Of a DNA stretch of 64,000 bases, positions 1-12,007 are shown one piece after another. Numbering within the stretch: position 1 is the stretch's first letter; each line of letters opens with the position of its first letter. The position numbers and the translations under genes were made by a program. The notes beneath the pieces are model-generated. The model did no database searches. It was given only the letters and a program-made list of their open reading frames with translations, and was not told the origin of the DNA. The stretch lies in assembly GCA_030704615.1 (NCBI GenBank), contig CM060732.1, forward strand, positions 38,297,053 to 38,361,052, read 5' to 3'. This stretch comes from Takakia lepidozioides (Eukaryota; Streptophyta; Takakiopsida; Takakiales; Takakiaceae).

Positions 1-59
1 GAGTAACAATTACAAGGAGGGCAAACGGGTAGAGTTGTAATGCAAATCCAGACTACATC

Positions 60-1154
60 TCAATTTGTACCCGAAGTATCTCGCTGTAGCAGTGTGTGAA
101 CGTCGCTGGGTCCAATCGTACATTGGTGAATGTATGTATCTCGTTTTGGATCGCAAAACATTCTCCGAATATAGATGTAGTACAAATGCTTGCACGGGAC
201 AAATTTGACTCTCTTGCCAAGAGAACTTGAGAGCGTGTTCTGAAAGTCCGGACAAGTGCAATTAGGGAAATCACCAATAGTAATGTCATAGGTCCGGTCA
301 TGAACAACTGATCCAGAGGTCGCCATGGTGTACACCCGCCCATACCCTGGCAAGGGAACATTCACAATTTGGGTGACGCAACACTGCAGGGTTCTAGCAG
401 ACTCCATCTTGCACTCATTGTCTGCACCAGCCTCAACCAAATGTACCGCTTTTCCATCCCTTTTTGTGGGCCTATCATTTCCATGTCGAGGACGTGCCGT
501 AAAGTTGGAAGGGAAAGCCATTGGGTCAACTGGTGTTACAACAGGAGGGGTTCTCGGAAGGCGAAACCCGGCCTCTTCCAACATGTCAATCTCCAGTTTG
601 GACAGTGCGGTTCCAAACTGCACTGGCCACACGGCTGGAATTTGAGGCTTCATTATCACAGATTCCCAAACAGTCCCCATGACACAGCGCACAATGTCAT
701 CCGGGCAGAACCAAAACTTGTGAGGCCTAGACTCCCGCGACTGGTAATGCTTGAACAAGCCGGTGAACGTCGGGGCAGGAGTTCCGCAAGTCACTTTGGA
801 AATTTGGGACTTGCACTTTTGGAACGAGGGGGCCCTAATAGCGGCACATTTGACTTTTGATCCATGGGGAACCCGTTCGATATGCCACATTGCGTCTATA
901 CAGTCTGACTCCTCTACTGGCAGCGTGTTCTCCCCTTCACCGGGGACTGTGGTGGTTGGAGACTCCTGAGGGAACGAAGGCAAAGAGGACTCCCCCACAA
1001 AGGGGGTGGCACCCACGCAAGTGGGGGGCCCAGGCACACGTGGTACTACAAAGTTCTCCTGATCGTGGCGGTGTGAATCTGCATCCGAGCCTGGTGGGGT
1101 GTCAAGTTTTCTTTTTGCACAAACCAAACCTCTCCACTCCTTCCAGATGTGCAA
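60..1154 (-). pseudogene. MULE transposase gene copy 1, C-terminal SWIM zinc-finger region
   Basis: C-terminal part of the transposase gene, open for 364 codons. Near the C-terminus is a SWIM zinc finger with the CxC...CxH pattern, visible as NCTCPDF followed about 20 residues later by PCKHLYYIY. SWIM fingers typically follow the DDE core in Mutator-like transposases and related FAR1/FHY3 proteins. Upstream are a low-complexity region containing KRKLDTPPGSD and a conserved block with WHIERV and HKFWFCPDD, which is shared with the plus-strand homologue at 60,240-61,299. It overlaps the preceding piece (1,102-1,452) in another frame, so a small indel near 1,150 disrupts the gene. Stop follows LLQRDTSGTN. 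Confidence 0.8.
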
Positions 1155-1452
1155 GCCGTGACTGCAATGGTGTTCCCATTGTGCACTCGTTCACAGCCCG
1201 TGCCATCTTACTAGGGTCTTTCAATCTGTTTGCAGCCCTAAGCAGCATCTCTGCCTTGTCTGGCCCCTTGCCTGTACCCCATCCCCGAAGGAAATCCTGG
1301 TACCGTGTTTGTTGCGAGAGCACGCGGATCATGTCATCAGCTGTGGCAACGTACAGATCCCGCCCGTTCTTCCCGGATTGCTTCATCCAAACACTGTGCA
1401 CTGTCTCCGAAAGATTGCAGGAGGGCATGTCCGCAATATCCTCAAGCGTCAT
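1102..1452 (-). pseudogene. MULE transposase gene copy 1, linker exon between core and SWIM region
   Basis: A 116-codon open stretch starting MTLEDIADMPS, between the transposase core and the SWIM region of the same minus-strand gene. It contains WMKQSGKNGRDLYVA and YQDFLRGWGTGKGPDK, which look like genuine protein but match no domain known to me. It is out of frame with the SWIM piece it overlaps, which implies an indel. Copy 2 of the transposon lacks this segment, because its deletion runs from the N-terminal domain directly to KRKLNTPPGSD. Confidence 0.6.
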
Positions 1453-1595
1453 ATCCTGCCAGCCACCAGATTATGCAATGAGTTTTCATGTTTTGAGTGC
1501 AATTTTCCTGGACAAGAGCAGGCATCAAAGTGAAGAAACAAAACCGTCTAACTCCTGGAACTTACTGTTGTCATGAAACCCCCCCACTGTCTGTA

Positions 1596-2799
1596 TCAAA
1601 AATGCCAAAACCCAAACCAGTCGTCCAGCTCTTTGAGGCCTTCCTGGCTTGATGCATCCGAGGAGTACCACCATGCTCGGATAGTTTGATAAAGGGAGTT
1701 TGCCTCATGGTCCGTCCTTGCATCTTTGTACAAGTGGCATAGTCTCATGTGCTCGTCCTGCAATTCCACTTTTATGCAACTCTTTGTATGCCTTCGAAGG
1801 GACTGCGTCCAATGAAAGAGACAAGTGCGCTCTCTACCTTCCATAGGTGTTTTGGGGTCTCCACATCCAAACACACACCGTACTGCATTCCAATTTGCCT
1901 GGGCGCTGTCAGCCATGAATCCTTTGAAGTTTGGATCAGGCACACCATTCAAATTCATGACGTTCACAAGAGACCTCCACATCAAAATTTGAGATTGTGT
2001 GTCCTCGGATTGCATGTCGCAAACGGCTATAGTCATTACTCTATGATAAGTGGGATCATACACATGACAAGCCATGGGTATCCACTCTTTAACACGTTTG
2101 ACATGATTGAACATGAGCCATGATTTCTGCAGATCGCCTCCAGGCTGCATTCTTCGGACCAGGCTAACTCCACTACCCTCCCCCACCGTGGACATTTTGA
2201 ATAAGTACACTTTCGAGGATCCCTGGCCTGGAAAGACACTATCTTGAATAAAGTCATATTTGCTTCTACGCTTTAAGTCCAGAATGCTATCAAGAGGACC
2301 TCTGTTCCCTGGGCCTATTCGCAGTGCGTTGATGTGATTCCGGACATTGGACGAGCTTAAAGTGGAAAAATGGTCCATAAAAGCATCTAGCTTTGAGGAG
2401 TCCAGCTTGGCTAACATATCGTCTGGTTCTCCAAGAATATATTTTTGCAAGAACGTCTTGTTTGCCGCAAGTGCAATGGCTGACGGCGTAGCATTCGGAG
2501 CGTTGTGAAAATCTTGTTACAGGAGTCCCAGTGCCGTATCTATACTTTCCCTGCAATCTCCTTTGCACACGGGGTGATCATGATTTCCGAGATGTATACA
2601 AGCCCGAGTAAGGGTCTGGCAACGATGAAGAACGTAGTACATGCGAGCCTTGCAGGTGGCAATGCATGTGGGGACGAATTTGCAGAACCTGCATATGAAC
2701 GTAGTGTTACTTGGAGTGGCACAACCCACTGCAAATGGGTTGTCCGCACAGCCCTCCCACTCGGTTTTGTTTGCGGAACCAGTCAGCCCCAGGCCACTG
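1596..2799 (-). pseudogene. MULE transposase gene copy 1, zinc cluster and DDE transposase core
   Basis: The core of the Mutator-like transposase, probably one exon opening after an AATTGCAG acceptor near 2,800. The first part has cysteines in FICRFCKF and CIATCKAR and ends in HLGNHDHP, resembling a WRKY-GCM1 zinc cluster. The DDE-like core follows, with the block VYDPTYHRVMTIAV, then KGFMADSAQANWNAV (candidate second aspartate) and CLFHW (the CxxH typical of MULE cores). A TAA at 2,517-2,519 interrupts the frame between LGLL and QDFHNAP; the reading frame is the same on both sides. Homologous transposases cut and paste DNA in the nucleus with about 9-bp target duplications. This copy is broken. 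Confidence 0.8.
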
Positions 2800-2849
2800 C
2801 AATTTGCATTTGCACATTGCAGATGCCCAACGCAAACTGATCTCCAAAA

Positions 2850-3587
2850 CTACAACCCATGAGGATTGTGTATGTTAGAAGTTTTCGTCCGGCACCAAGG
2901 GTGTCCATCATGTTTCTTGTCCATACTTTGCATCAAACCAGCCAAACCTCCACATGAGGTTGGAGGCGACAACTCGAAGAGGACATCACCATCAAATTCA
3001 GCAGGCAGATATTTTTCTTTTTCAATTCGAATTGTCCCCCATGCAATCCCACGCACATCACTCCTACAATTAGGCAAACCTTTCAGAGACTGCAGCTTGG
3101 GAATGACACTTGTAATCTCCAGGACATCTGCGTCGAAATAAGAACTCGTGTTTGCCGGTGCAGGGATCTCCGAAATGTCCTCATCCGAGCTTTTGGAGAG
3201 CTCCACGAATGTAGTGGAGATGCTGGTCTCTTCCCTTTTTATGGGAGCGGGTATGAAGGCTGGAGCCACCGAAGCAGCTGTACTGGGCGTCAAGATGGAA
3301 CTTGCAAACAGGCGTCTTTGATCCCCGTGAACACAGTAGTTGCCCGCCGGAACTCTCCATTCTCTACGACTCCCAACCATATCTGGCTCCAGTATCAACA
3401 TGCTATCAACCCTACCGGAATCATCGTACACTTCTTTCTCAACATGGACAGTTCCAACTTCAAGTTCCAAGCTTCTGCAGAGCACGTCCTCCTGCACAAC
3501 AACGACACCATCTCCACCCGCGACCTTGCAAATGGGCCTTGAATGGGACGCACAATAGAACTTTGCTATATCCACTGTGGGATCCAT
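2850..3587 (-). pseudogene. MULE transposase gene copy 1, N-terminal domain exon
   Basis: First coding exon of the minus-strand transposase gene. The start is placed at the ATG giving MDPTVDIAKF, because from there it aligns with the copy 2 protein starting MASSEAEFF at 59,722; the open frame extends upstream to 3,701. Both contain EKEVYD, an EWRV/QWRV block, TPxTAASV and an acidic ELSxSSDEDISEIP tract. The domain is unknown to me. After HNPHG a GTTGTA donor is plausible, followed by the zinc-cluster exon. The acidic serine-rich stretch resembles activation or protein-interaction tails, but that is only inference. Confidence 0.65.
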
Positions 3588-3799
3588 TGCACAGGTGGGT
3601 GCAGGTGAAATGCAGTGCACAGGACGGAGTACGTGCACTGAAGAACATAGGAGTACAAAAGCAGCTAGTACGAATCCTCGAAGACGCAATATCTGCTGCA
3701 ATGATGCCAGGAATGTACTGCCAAAGGATGAGGATGTCCGGCACTGACCGGCGCTTCATACTATCAAAAGAATGATCATGGGAACCACGAAATTGCTGA

Positions 3800-6214
3800 T
3801 GCGGGAGAGAGGGGAAAAGCGGAATATTACGGGAAAACTCCGGAAAGTGAACGCACTGCCTACGGTATTGAGGCGGCAATGACCTTCCACATGAACGAAT
3901 TCCGCGGGAAGGTGGTGACTGCGTTCACCAAGCAACTGCGCATAGCTGATCCCGGTCTTGGCCCTCAGTTTCTGGATGAGGTTCACATTCATTGGAGCAA
4001 GACAACAAAGCCTGAAATGACGCAAGAGAAGCTGCACAGGCTTGCCATGGCAATGGTGGAGCCAGCACTGAAAATACGGTGGCTTCAAATTTGGAACTCT
4101 GAGCCTGTTCTTCGGCAAGCAAATAGTTTTCCCATGGGTGAGAAGAACGCCACCACTGGAGTCGTCACCCCTTTCAGTGACCAAGTATGGGACATCTGGC
4201 TTCATAAAGCTACATTCTGGGCGCAGGTAAGAATTTCATGACACAGGTCTTCAATGTCTGTTTTGAATGTCTTTGATTGCATTCGCAAAATCTAATCAAG
4301 TTACTTCTGTGCCAGTTGGAGGAGAGGGCTGAGGAGGTTATGGAGAAATCTCTAACAGACTTCAAGATAGTCGTTGCTACACCCGATGAGTCATTCGAGA
4401 CCTGGATAAGGAGGTGGAAAGGGATCATTTGGGACCATGCAAACAAAGTCAGGCAACGGCTGTTGTGGCAGGAGGGGCTTAGAGGGGTTCACAACTAGCT
4501 CTGTCGGACAAACCGTACGAGGCCCTACCTAACCCTGGCAGAGGTGTTGCCACGGGCTACCAACACAAGACAATCAACGAAAGCTTCTTGGACATGATGG
4601 AATCAAGGAGGAAAGGCGGCACAGTCAAAGAGAAGTCCCCAATTTGGGAGACATTGTCTTCATTCCTCTCTGGTAAATTCCTTATCCACTCCCCTCCTGT
4701 TCACTTGGTTCTTGCAGTGTGGTCAAATGTCCTTTGAATTGAATTGCTTTGGGGGGTGAAGGCTGGGAAAGGTCCATCGTGGGTGAACGGAGAGAAAAAA
4801 CCCTTTGCCTGCGAGCTCGTTGTTGTGGACATTCCAGACGGGCTTCCAGTCCCAGATCTTCCACCGAAAGGTGTCACTCCAGCGTGGAATGAATGGGACG
4901 AGCGCTACTGGCCCTGGGTGTCCAAGTTCTGTGGGAACTTCTTGGCTGACAATGGGTGTTTGCTCATCCTACAAGCTGCCAATGCAAAGTGCCGACGACT
5001 GCTGTCCAGTTTCCTGAAGTTTGGTGGGATGAAGGTGATTAAAAGTTGGAATGGAGTTAATAGTCTTCCACTTACAAAGGGGGACTTCCCAGGCCAGAAG
5101 GTATGTCGTATCCTCCATTTCATTAAATCTTGTAGAATTGTTCCCCGTGTATAGAAAGCTTTATTTTCCTTCTGCGCTATCAATCTTCTCCTGCATCCTT
5201 GCGTTGACGAAATCGTAGTGCAAGGTTGTCATCTGCTACCTACCTTCATGTTGCCTTGGCTCCCTTGGCTCTCAGCTGACTAAGTCCGGTGTTTTCATTT
5301 CGTAGACACGAGCTTTCGATGCACACTGTCTCGTAAGAGAACGCCACCCATCCACACCGTCATCCGTTAAGGAGTTCTAGGTCTTGAAAGGGGGGACGCA
5401 TGTTGACTCATCTTGCGATCCCGTGGATGATGATTTTATCTACAACTACGTGGACGCCTCACTTACTGTGTTGCGGAATTCCGGAGAGCCATGGAGAGGT
5501 GCACGGGAAAAGAGTCATGCATTCATGCAGACAGTCATCGAGTCTTGCAGTGTTGAAGGGTCCCGTGTTGTTGACCTCACTCAGGTTTGGGCCTTCACAC
5601 TCTAGCAATAATCTGCCTTCATTGTTGTAGTTCGAAAGTGCAAGTTCGTGCGCATATCTTGGCTCATTTGGTTTATTCGTCTGGCAGGGGCATCGTTCCA
5701 TGCCTGCAAGGCTGCTGGAAGGCATCTGTTCGCATTTGAGGGGGATGGAGAGCTGTACAAAGAGGTAATTGCTCCCCTCCATGAGGGCTTGACCTCGGGT
5801 ACCCAGACAGATGCCGCTGCCGCAGCTGCGCCGTTGGAACACGAGGACATCGAAATTGACGACGATTTTGATTGTGAGTAAGTCATGTGCTGTTACTTCT
5901 TTGCATGGACTCCGTTGTGGCGTCGGGATTGGGGATTCTCATGAAAGTTTGCAATGTTTTGCAGGAGCCCAACTACGCCTAGGTTCCTCCCTTTCTTTGC
6001 GAACCCGGACTTCTTTCCAAGTCCGCCACCCATGCTTGAATTGCCATGTTATGCTGAGGCTGCAACAAAAACATTTGCTCTCGAAACATCTCCCCCTAGA
6101 CAGGTTTGTGGCAGGAATGGACGTGTGCATAGTGGGACTATAGTGTTCATTGATAGTTGTGCTTCAGTTTCCAATGGAAGCTCCTCCACTAGTGGATCTG
6201 GACAATCGAAATGA
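3800..6214 (+). pseudogene. Methyltransferase-like companion gene of the MULE, copy 1 (5' truncated)
   Basis: Partner gene of the transposase, read divergently, with exons recoverable by comparison with copy 2. The approximate exons are 3,800-4,226 (GKQLR-type block, RIADPGLGPQFL, donor GTAAGA), 4,315-4,495, about 4,560-4,675, about 4,750-5,100 (VVDIPDG, donor GTATGT), 5,381-5,584 (RVVDLT), 5,688-5,877 (FAFEGDGE, donor GTAAGT) and 5,965-6,214, which joins in frame as DCESPTTPR and ends at a stop. A D-I-P-D-G motif followed by a C-terminal VVDL...F-x-E-G-D block is the order of a beta-class N6-adenine/N4-cytosine methylase (motif IV before motif I). DPPY is replaced by DIPDG, so activity is doubtful. 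The 5' exons are missing. Confidence 0.6.
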
Positions 6215-6960
6215 CCCATAAATTTTCGGACTTACTATGGATAATGAAGCAATATCGACTTCTATGGTTTCAATAGTGCCGACATGCTGCAGATTAAAGT
6301 GAGATTATGGAAGATTTAGGCGAGACTTGTATAAGTAATGGAGGAACACGCCGCAACCTAATTTCCCAGAAAATCTTAAGTTCTGTAGGTCCAACTTCCA
6401 TTTTTCAACATCAATGCAACCCTGTGAGCTAAAGCCTAAATTGTAGGTTTTCTTGGACTACCTACTTAATCCAGCCATGTCACCCATTCATCCATCGTAC
6501 AGACGTCAACAATAGATAATCTCAACATCCACATTCTTTTCAAAACATTCATCCAATGATATGAGCATGCATTAATCCATCAATGTGCCGGATTGCATCC
6601 CTGCACATCCAAGATTCATCCAACATTCATTCATCATACTCACACCATCCACCAACATTTCATCCACCTTCCTTCATTTATCATCCGTCGACTTTCATCC
6701 ATTATTCATCCAACATCCATCCTCCATTCATCCGCATTCCATCCGTTTGCTGCCATTGTCTCTTCTACATTGCTGCAAACTACTGCCGCGTTGTGTGCAG
6801 ACTTTCCCGCGGATACAGGTCCCGCATGGTTTTTCCATCCCCGGTTATGGGTCCTTGCCGTGATATTCATCCTCATGAGAATCTTACCGCTCACGGATTG
6901 GTATCTTCACGCTCACGAATCTTTCTGCTCACGTGAGCCGCTCACAGTTTAACATCCCCT
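6215..6960. repeat. MULE copy 1 methylase-side terminal region (CATTCATCC and GCTCACG repeats)
   Basis: Non-coding end of copy 1. From 6,470 to 6,740 it is rich in imperfect CATTCATCC/CATCCA repeats. From 6,880 to 6,945 there are several CGCTCACG or GCTCACGTGAGC subterminal motifs. The corresponding end of copy 2 (41,944-42,500, inverted) shows the same two classes in the same order, which supports a conserved transposon end. Subterminal repeats of this sort commonly serve as transposase binding sites. Confidence 0.6.
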
Positions 6961-7389
6961 GATTGTGAACATCAGCACTATTGATTTGAGTTGAATGCAT
7001 CATCTTTTTTCCTCCTCTGGCTTTTAATTTTCGCAGCGGCGCTTGTGTTGGGAAGTATCTCTCTCCCTTCTTAAACCTAGTTATTAAGCTAGGTACTGTT
7101 TTGGCCTTAAAGAGGAGTTATGGTTTATGGGTAAGGCATCAATGGTTGTTAGGTTCTAAGGAAGAGGAGGCCCTGTTTTTAAAGATGGCAGCCTGATAAG
7201 GCAATGACAGGCCTCTTTCAGGCCTGGTTTTGGTGTGGAATGGAGCATAGTGAGGTTTTATTTGCAAAACCTGGCATAAACCTCTTGGAAAACAGTGTTG
7301 ATAAGCTCTACTGGACCTTTGCCATAGATTATTTGCCTTATTTTGCCATCAGACCAGTCACCTGCAATGTATGATTTATTTTTTGGCCA
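6961..7389. other. No gene recognised
   Basis: About 430 bases of ordinary composition between the transposon end and the 192-bp tandem array. No open frame of note, no recognisable repeat. Confidence 0.5.
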
Positions 7390-8345
7390 AGTGGGCTTGG
7401 TCTCGGGCACTCAAAGTGTTTGTGTGTCCATATCTTGAATCTGTAATATGGCAGGCCTTTCTTCCATGCCAAAATGCCTTACATGATGCATGTCTTGGGG
7501 CAATTATACATGGTGTAGAATGAAGTTGCAGTTTGTCTTGTCATGCCCAAGAGGGTCATTTGGTTGCATGTTTGGAATCTAATAAACTACAGGCTGGTCC
7601 ATCAAGATGTTTGTGTATACATGTCTTGAATCTGTAGTATGGCAGGCTGTTCTTCCCTACCCAAGGGGCATTGCATGATGCATGTCTTGGGGTACTTACA
7701 AATGGCAAAGAATGAAGCTGCAATATGTTTTGTCATGCCCAAGAAGATTACTTGGTTGCATGTTTGAAATCTGGTAAATTGCAGGCTGGTCCTTCAAGGT
7801 GCTTGTGTATACATATCTTGAATCTGTAGTATGGCATGTTGTTCTTACCTACCCAAGAGGCCTTGCATGATGCATGTCTTGGGGTACTTACTAATGGCAA
7901 AGAGTGAAGCTGCAATATGTTTTGTCATGCCCAAGAAGTTTACTTGGTTGCATGCTTGAAATCTGATTAATTGCAGGCTGGTCCTTCAAGGTACTTGTAT
8001 GAACATATCCTGAATCTGTAGTAGGACAGGCTATTCTTACCTACCCAATGAGCCTTGCATGATGCATGTCTTGGGGTACTTACAAATGGCAAAGAGTGAA
8101 GCTGCAATATGTTTTGTCATGCCCAAGAAGATTACTTGGTTGCATGCTTTGAAATCTGGTAAATTGCAGTTTGGTCCTTCAAGGTGTTTGTTTGAACATA
8201 CTCTGGATCTGTAGCAGGGCAGGCTGTTCTTATCTACCCAAGGAGCCTTGCATGGTGCATGTCTTGGGTTACTTACAGGAATCTGAACATGACAGGCTGC
8301 AACAATCTGATTTTTCAGTATACAAGATGCTTGTTTATATGCTTG
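7390..8345. repeat. Tandem repeat array, 192-bp period, about 4.5 units
   Basis: The landmark TGTCTTGGGG recurs at 7,491, 7,683, 7,875 and 8,067, with TGTCTTGGGT at 8,260. That gives spacings of 192, 192, 192 and 193 bases. Other shared landmarks are TTTTGTCATGCCCAAGA, TTGCAGGCTGGTCC and CTTGAATCTGTAGTATGG. The outer units are more diverged than the middle ones, as expected for an array homogenised by unequal exchange. No coding potential is visible. Confidence 0.9.
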
Positions 8346-8528
8346 GCTTGTTGTCATGACCTGTACATAAACAAACCCCGCCCTCCCACCCTGTTTTATC
8401 GTGAATGATTGGATGAAATCAATTGGGAAGTCATGACTAGAATGGAAGTGTTAGATGGTGCCCTGTTTATGGTATGAGTATCTTCCCTCTCTCTCCCTCT
8501 CTTTTAAGCTCCCGACGTGTCTTGTGAC
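8346..8528. other. No gene recognised
   Basis: A pyrimidine-rich stretch (CTCTCTCCCTCTC) near 8,485-8,505 precedes a TTTGCAATGCAG acceptor-like site at about 8,536-8,547, next to the possible exon that follows. Confidence 0.3.
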
Positions 8529-8547
8529 TTGTTGATTTGCAATGCAG

Positions 8548-8799
8548 TGTCTGCAACTTGAGAAATATGGATCAGCGACAAATGGTTGCTGTAAAAGAGG
8601 AAGCATTAGAGATGGCCCCGGGTTTAAGCGATCAGTCCCCTAGTCTTATTTCTGACAGTGGCATGTCATATCTATAGCCAGGTGGATCTGTTAGTAATGA
8701 AAGATTCAGTATACTGGAATTCTTTACTCAGGAGGAACATCAGGAATACAGTACCCTTAACGGGCTCCCTATTTATCTAAGAGCTAGCATTGATTGCCG
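8548..8799 (+). pseudogene. Possible exon of an unrecognised gene, with one in-frame TAG
   Basis: After an AATGCAG acceptor-like site, a frame opens at ATG 8,567 (MDQRQMVAVKEEALEMAP) and continues to a CCG|GTAGGT donor at about 8,799. It is interrupted only by TAG at 8,675-8,677. After the stop the same frame reads PGGSVSNERFSILEFF and LNGLPIYLRAS. The text looks protein-like but I do not recognise the family. A single C-to-T change (CAG to TAG) would explain the stop. It may be a remnant of a host gene. Confidence 0.3.
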
Positions 8800-11424
8800 G
8801 TAGGTGGCACTAAACAGTGCCAATGAGTTTCTTTATTACATCCTAGGGATACTGGAATGTGCATTAGTTTCTATCTTTTTATTTATTGTTGTGAGTTCTA
8901 TCTTTCAGGAAATATTTCCACTCACAGTCCTCAAATCATCGCAACGTTATCTAAGTCACGTATGACTATAGCTTGCAATGATCATAACCCTCATATTCTA
9001 TGACTTTCTGTAGTCTGCAGGCTCATAACTGTTTCCTCAAAAACCGAACAGGCATGCAAAGTGTCAGTGTTGCATGTGGGTGGAGAAGCTGTGAGGAATA
9101 ATGTCAAATCTAGGAGTTTTTGGAAGGTCGGTGAAATTTTTGCTCAATGCAGGCTTTTCATTGTGAAGTTATGCTTAAAGCAGAAGTTCCACTGTCAACA
9201 TAATTAATGAAAACATGTTCAAGTCCTCTGCACTTCATCTTTGTGCATCAAGTGTACGGACGCAATTCTTGTCTTGTGACACAGAGCTGGAAGACTGGAT
9301 TTATAGCAGCACATATAGGTATTGAATGTATAATGAGAATGTTTCACTTGCAGACATGAGAGATTCGAGCTCCAACTGCCGAGGAGCTCTCCATTGTACC
9401 TCATGGAAGCTTCATCAAGGTAAGCCTTGGTATTTATATTCAATGGGTCAAAGCACACTAATAGGACCCAAAAAAGATGTCACAAACTGTTTTCCAGCAC
9501 ATATGGTGCAATCGATCCAAATTTAGGATATTGAGTTCAGTATGAAACCACAGATACATTATATCATTGGAAAGCCCTTGAAGTTTTTGTCATGCCCATA
9601 TAAATTGTTTTGTGATTTGACAAGTTTAAGGGGTCCTAAAGGAGTCTTGAATAGTACAAGGTTCAAATGTCCCAAAATGTTGTAGTCCTTTAAGACTTAT
9701 TTTCACACCCATAACATGTGAAGGTCCTATCAGGGATTTTCATGTGCTTATGTAAGGTATGGAAGAATGCAAAAAGGACAGTAGACCTGCAAAACCAGAA
9801 AAACCCATTATCATAGGAATTTCTTACTACGCGGTACGCATTACTTAGGGCACCAAACTTTGATACTACTAAACCTCAAAATTTGAACATAGTTCTTTCA
9901 CCAAAAATGTTTAGTTACTGAAAAAGAAGAAGGTCATGTCCTTGAAATGACTACAAGGTCCTCCAATTTTGAATTTGAGGCCAAAATGAGTTCTTACAAA
10001 TAGTGTATCATTCATTGCAAATTATTTTAAAATTAAAAATATATCAAATAAACTCCTAAAAATTATACGAGCATCTGCAGCACTGAAGTAGGCATCAAAC
10101 ACATCAAACCCGACTTGAATGCGATGAGGGAAAAGCAAATGGTAGCAAACGGAAGTCGAGTTAGTATCGTAAACTCAAAATTAGCGGTGTACGAGCAAAA
10201 TTGGAGGTGTACAAGAGGGTGTACGAACATCTGATGGATGGGGTCGAGGTGCCTACTATCATCTATAAATTTCATCACGTTTTCATCGCAACATGTCATG
10301 TCCACACGCCGCGGTGTAACGCGCTAGCAGTCAAAATTTAGTCCTTTCAGGAGTGTCAGTGGTACACATTAGCATGCTTTCACCCCAACTCAAGTGTACA
10401 TCGTTGGATCTTCATCACTTGTCGTACTCAACTTGGATGAAATTGTTTAGCCAAAAGATTCAGTTCTCCACACAAGTATTCATGGCTGCAAAGGTTGTGA
10501 GTAGAGATTACAGAGTTGAACCGCAAGGTCTTAATGTGGAATGTGGAAGATGTCTAATGCAAGCTTAAAGATTACTACTTCCCCTACATTCAGGTACTCC
10601 CAAAGGGCTTCAAAACAAGGCTATTCGTACATTGTATCCATCCATTAAGTGTTCCCTTGAGTCTGTTGGTTTTTGTTAGAGGGGTGTAATGGTCTTATCT
10701 GATTGATATATTCATATGCATATTTCGTGGGCAGGCTTCTAACTTAATGAATCTCATGTGTGGTGAGCTTTCTCTATTAGACCTTCAAGCAAGCCCGGTG
10801 TATTTGTGTCTTTGCGCTCATCAAGTCAATATCGGGTCGGGTTCAGTCGAATTTTTGGAGATGGAGTACAATCTCATGTGTTGTTTGTGGAAAAACTTAA
10901 ACAAAGACTAGGAATTTTTCTGATACATTGGACCTTTGGGACCTTTGCCATAAAATTAAATTCCATTCTAACGTCACAAATTATTCTTATGCAAAATGAC
11001 GAGAGTAGCAGCTTGTTGTCTTTGAGATGTGGGGCTGCCCATGTTTGACATGGAGGATGCCATGATATTGAACAAGTTTGCTGTGGAGCGTGGATCAAGG
11101 TCTCAAGGATATGCCTGAAGTGGGCACTCTTGAAGAGTGGTTGCGGAGTAGTAGTTTAGTTGTTCAAAATAGATCTACAATACAATGGAGGATGACTCCA
11201 ATACCAAAGTGTATGCTACTCCGTTTATCAGTAAAGCATTTAATAATTTTCACTTGTGTGTCTGCTGAGCTCGAATTGGTTGACTACTAGCTCTAGAGCT
11301 CCATACTATTTAATAAAATTGGTTGGTACTTAGCATTTCATGCCGGACACCGTTGTGATGTGTTGCATTATGCAAACAAAAGTAACCGGATCAATGAATC
11401 TTTCATGAAGTTTTCTTATTATAA
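8800..11424. other. Mostly unrecognised; one possible small exon
   Basis: No clear gene. One exon-like segment at about 9,354-9,420 lies between a TTTCACTTGCAG acceptor and a GTAAGC donor; one frame gives APTAEELSIVPHGSF, but I cannot assign a family. The open frames at 10,353-10,568 and 10,806-11,048 have no recognisable content. The rest is AT-rich. Confidence 0.35.
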
Positions 11425-11814
11425 CCCCTAAATGCCCAAACCCTTTTCTTCCCAGTGTAAAACTCGGAATCCTCAAATCTGGGGTTGATGTTTTGGCAAA
11501 TAAAAACCAATTTTTGAGTTATTCCAACCGTACAGATGCGTGCAGAATGACCTCAAGAAGCTCTCATAAACATTTCAGCCCATTTGGATGACATGAGACC
11601 CTCCATCTTAGCAGGGTTGAAATGGTGGTGGAGAGACCTTTCAGCCCTTGTGAAGGCCCTGAAAAATGCCTCTCATTTTTTTAGTAATATGGTCATGAAT
11701 ACATGGGCGGGCCCCGCCAGTACGGTCCTTGGGGTGAGCTCATAAGCCCACCGCCCATTCACCGGATTGGCCAGATTCTAAAATTTCTCTAAGTCCTTGT
11801 TCATTTACCGTGGC

Positions 11815-11960
11815 GGACCTTCTACAGACTGGGCAGACCCTCTAATAGACCGACTCTAACCTTCTAGCAGACAGACCCTCCAGCAGACCGACAGACCCTC
11901 CAAGCAGACCCCCCTCCAGCAGACCGGCTTGGACCCTCCAACAGACCGGCAGACCCTTTA
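11815..11960. repeat. Short tandem repeats of a CAGACC motif
   Basis: Imperfect repeats of the type CAGACCCTCCAGCAGACCG occur through this stretch, and a smaller cluster lies at 13,833-13,870 on the other side of the LINE fragment. This is a simple GC-rich repeat inside the piggyBac-like element. Confidence 0.55.
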
Positions 11961-12007
11961 GACAAAATATATATTTAATAATACACATTACTGCCGCAGT
12001 ACAACCT

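Larger units (their letters stand above)
1..6960. mobile_element. Two-gene Mutator-like transposon, copy 1 (left end outside window)
   Basis: Composite element inferred from two divergent genes that recur in the same head-to-head arrangement at 41,944-61,859. The minus-strand gene (60-3,587) encodes a MULE transposase with a SWIM finger, and the plus-strand gene (about 3,800-6,214) encodes a methyltransferase-like protein. The right end is placed at 6,960 because its reverse complement, AGGGGATGTT followed by CGTGAGC-type repeats, matches the methylase-side end of copy 2 (AGGGATGCC...). The left terminus should lie a few hundred bases outside the window. The two genes abut near 3,780, so the promoter and the 5' half of the plus-strand gene are deleted. 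The copy is therefore defective, although the transposase core remains. Confidence 0.72.
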
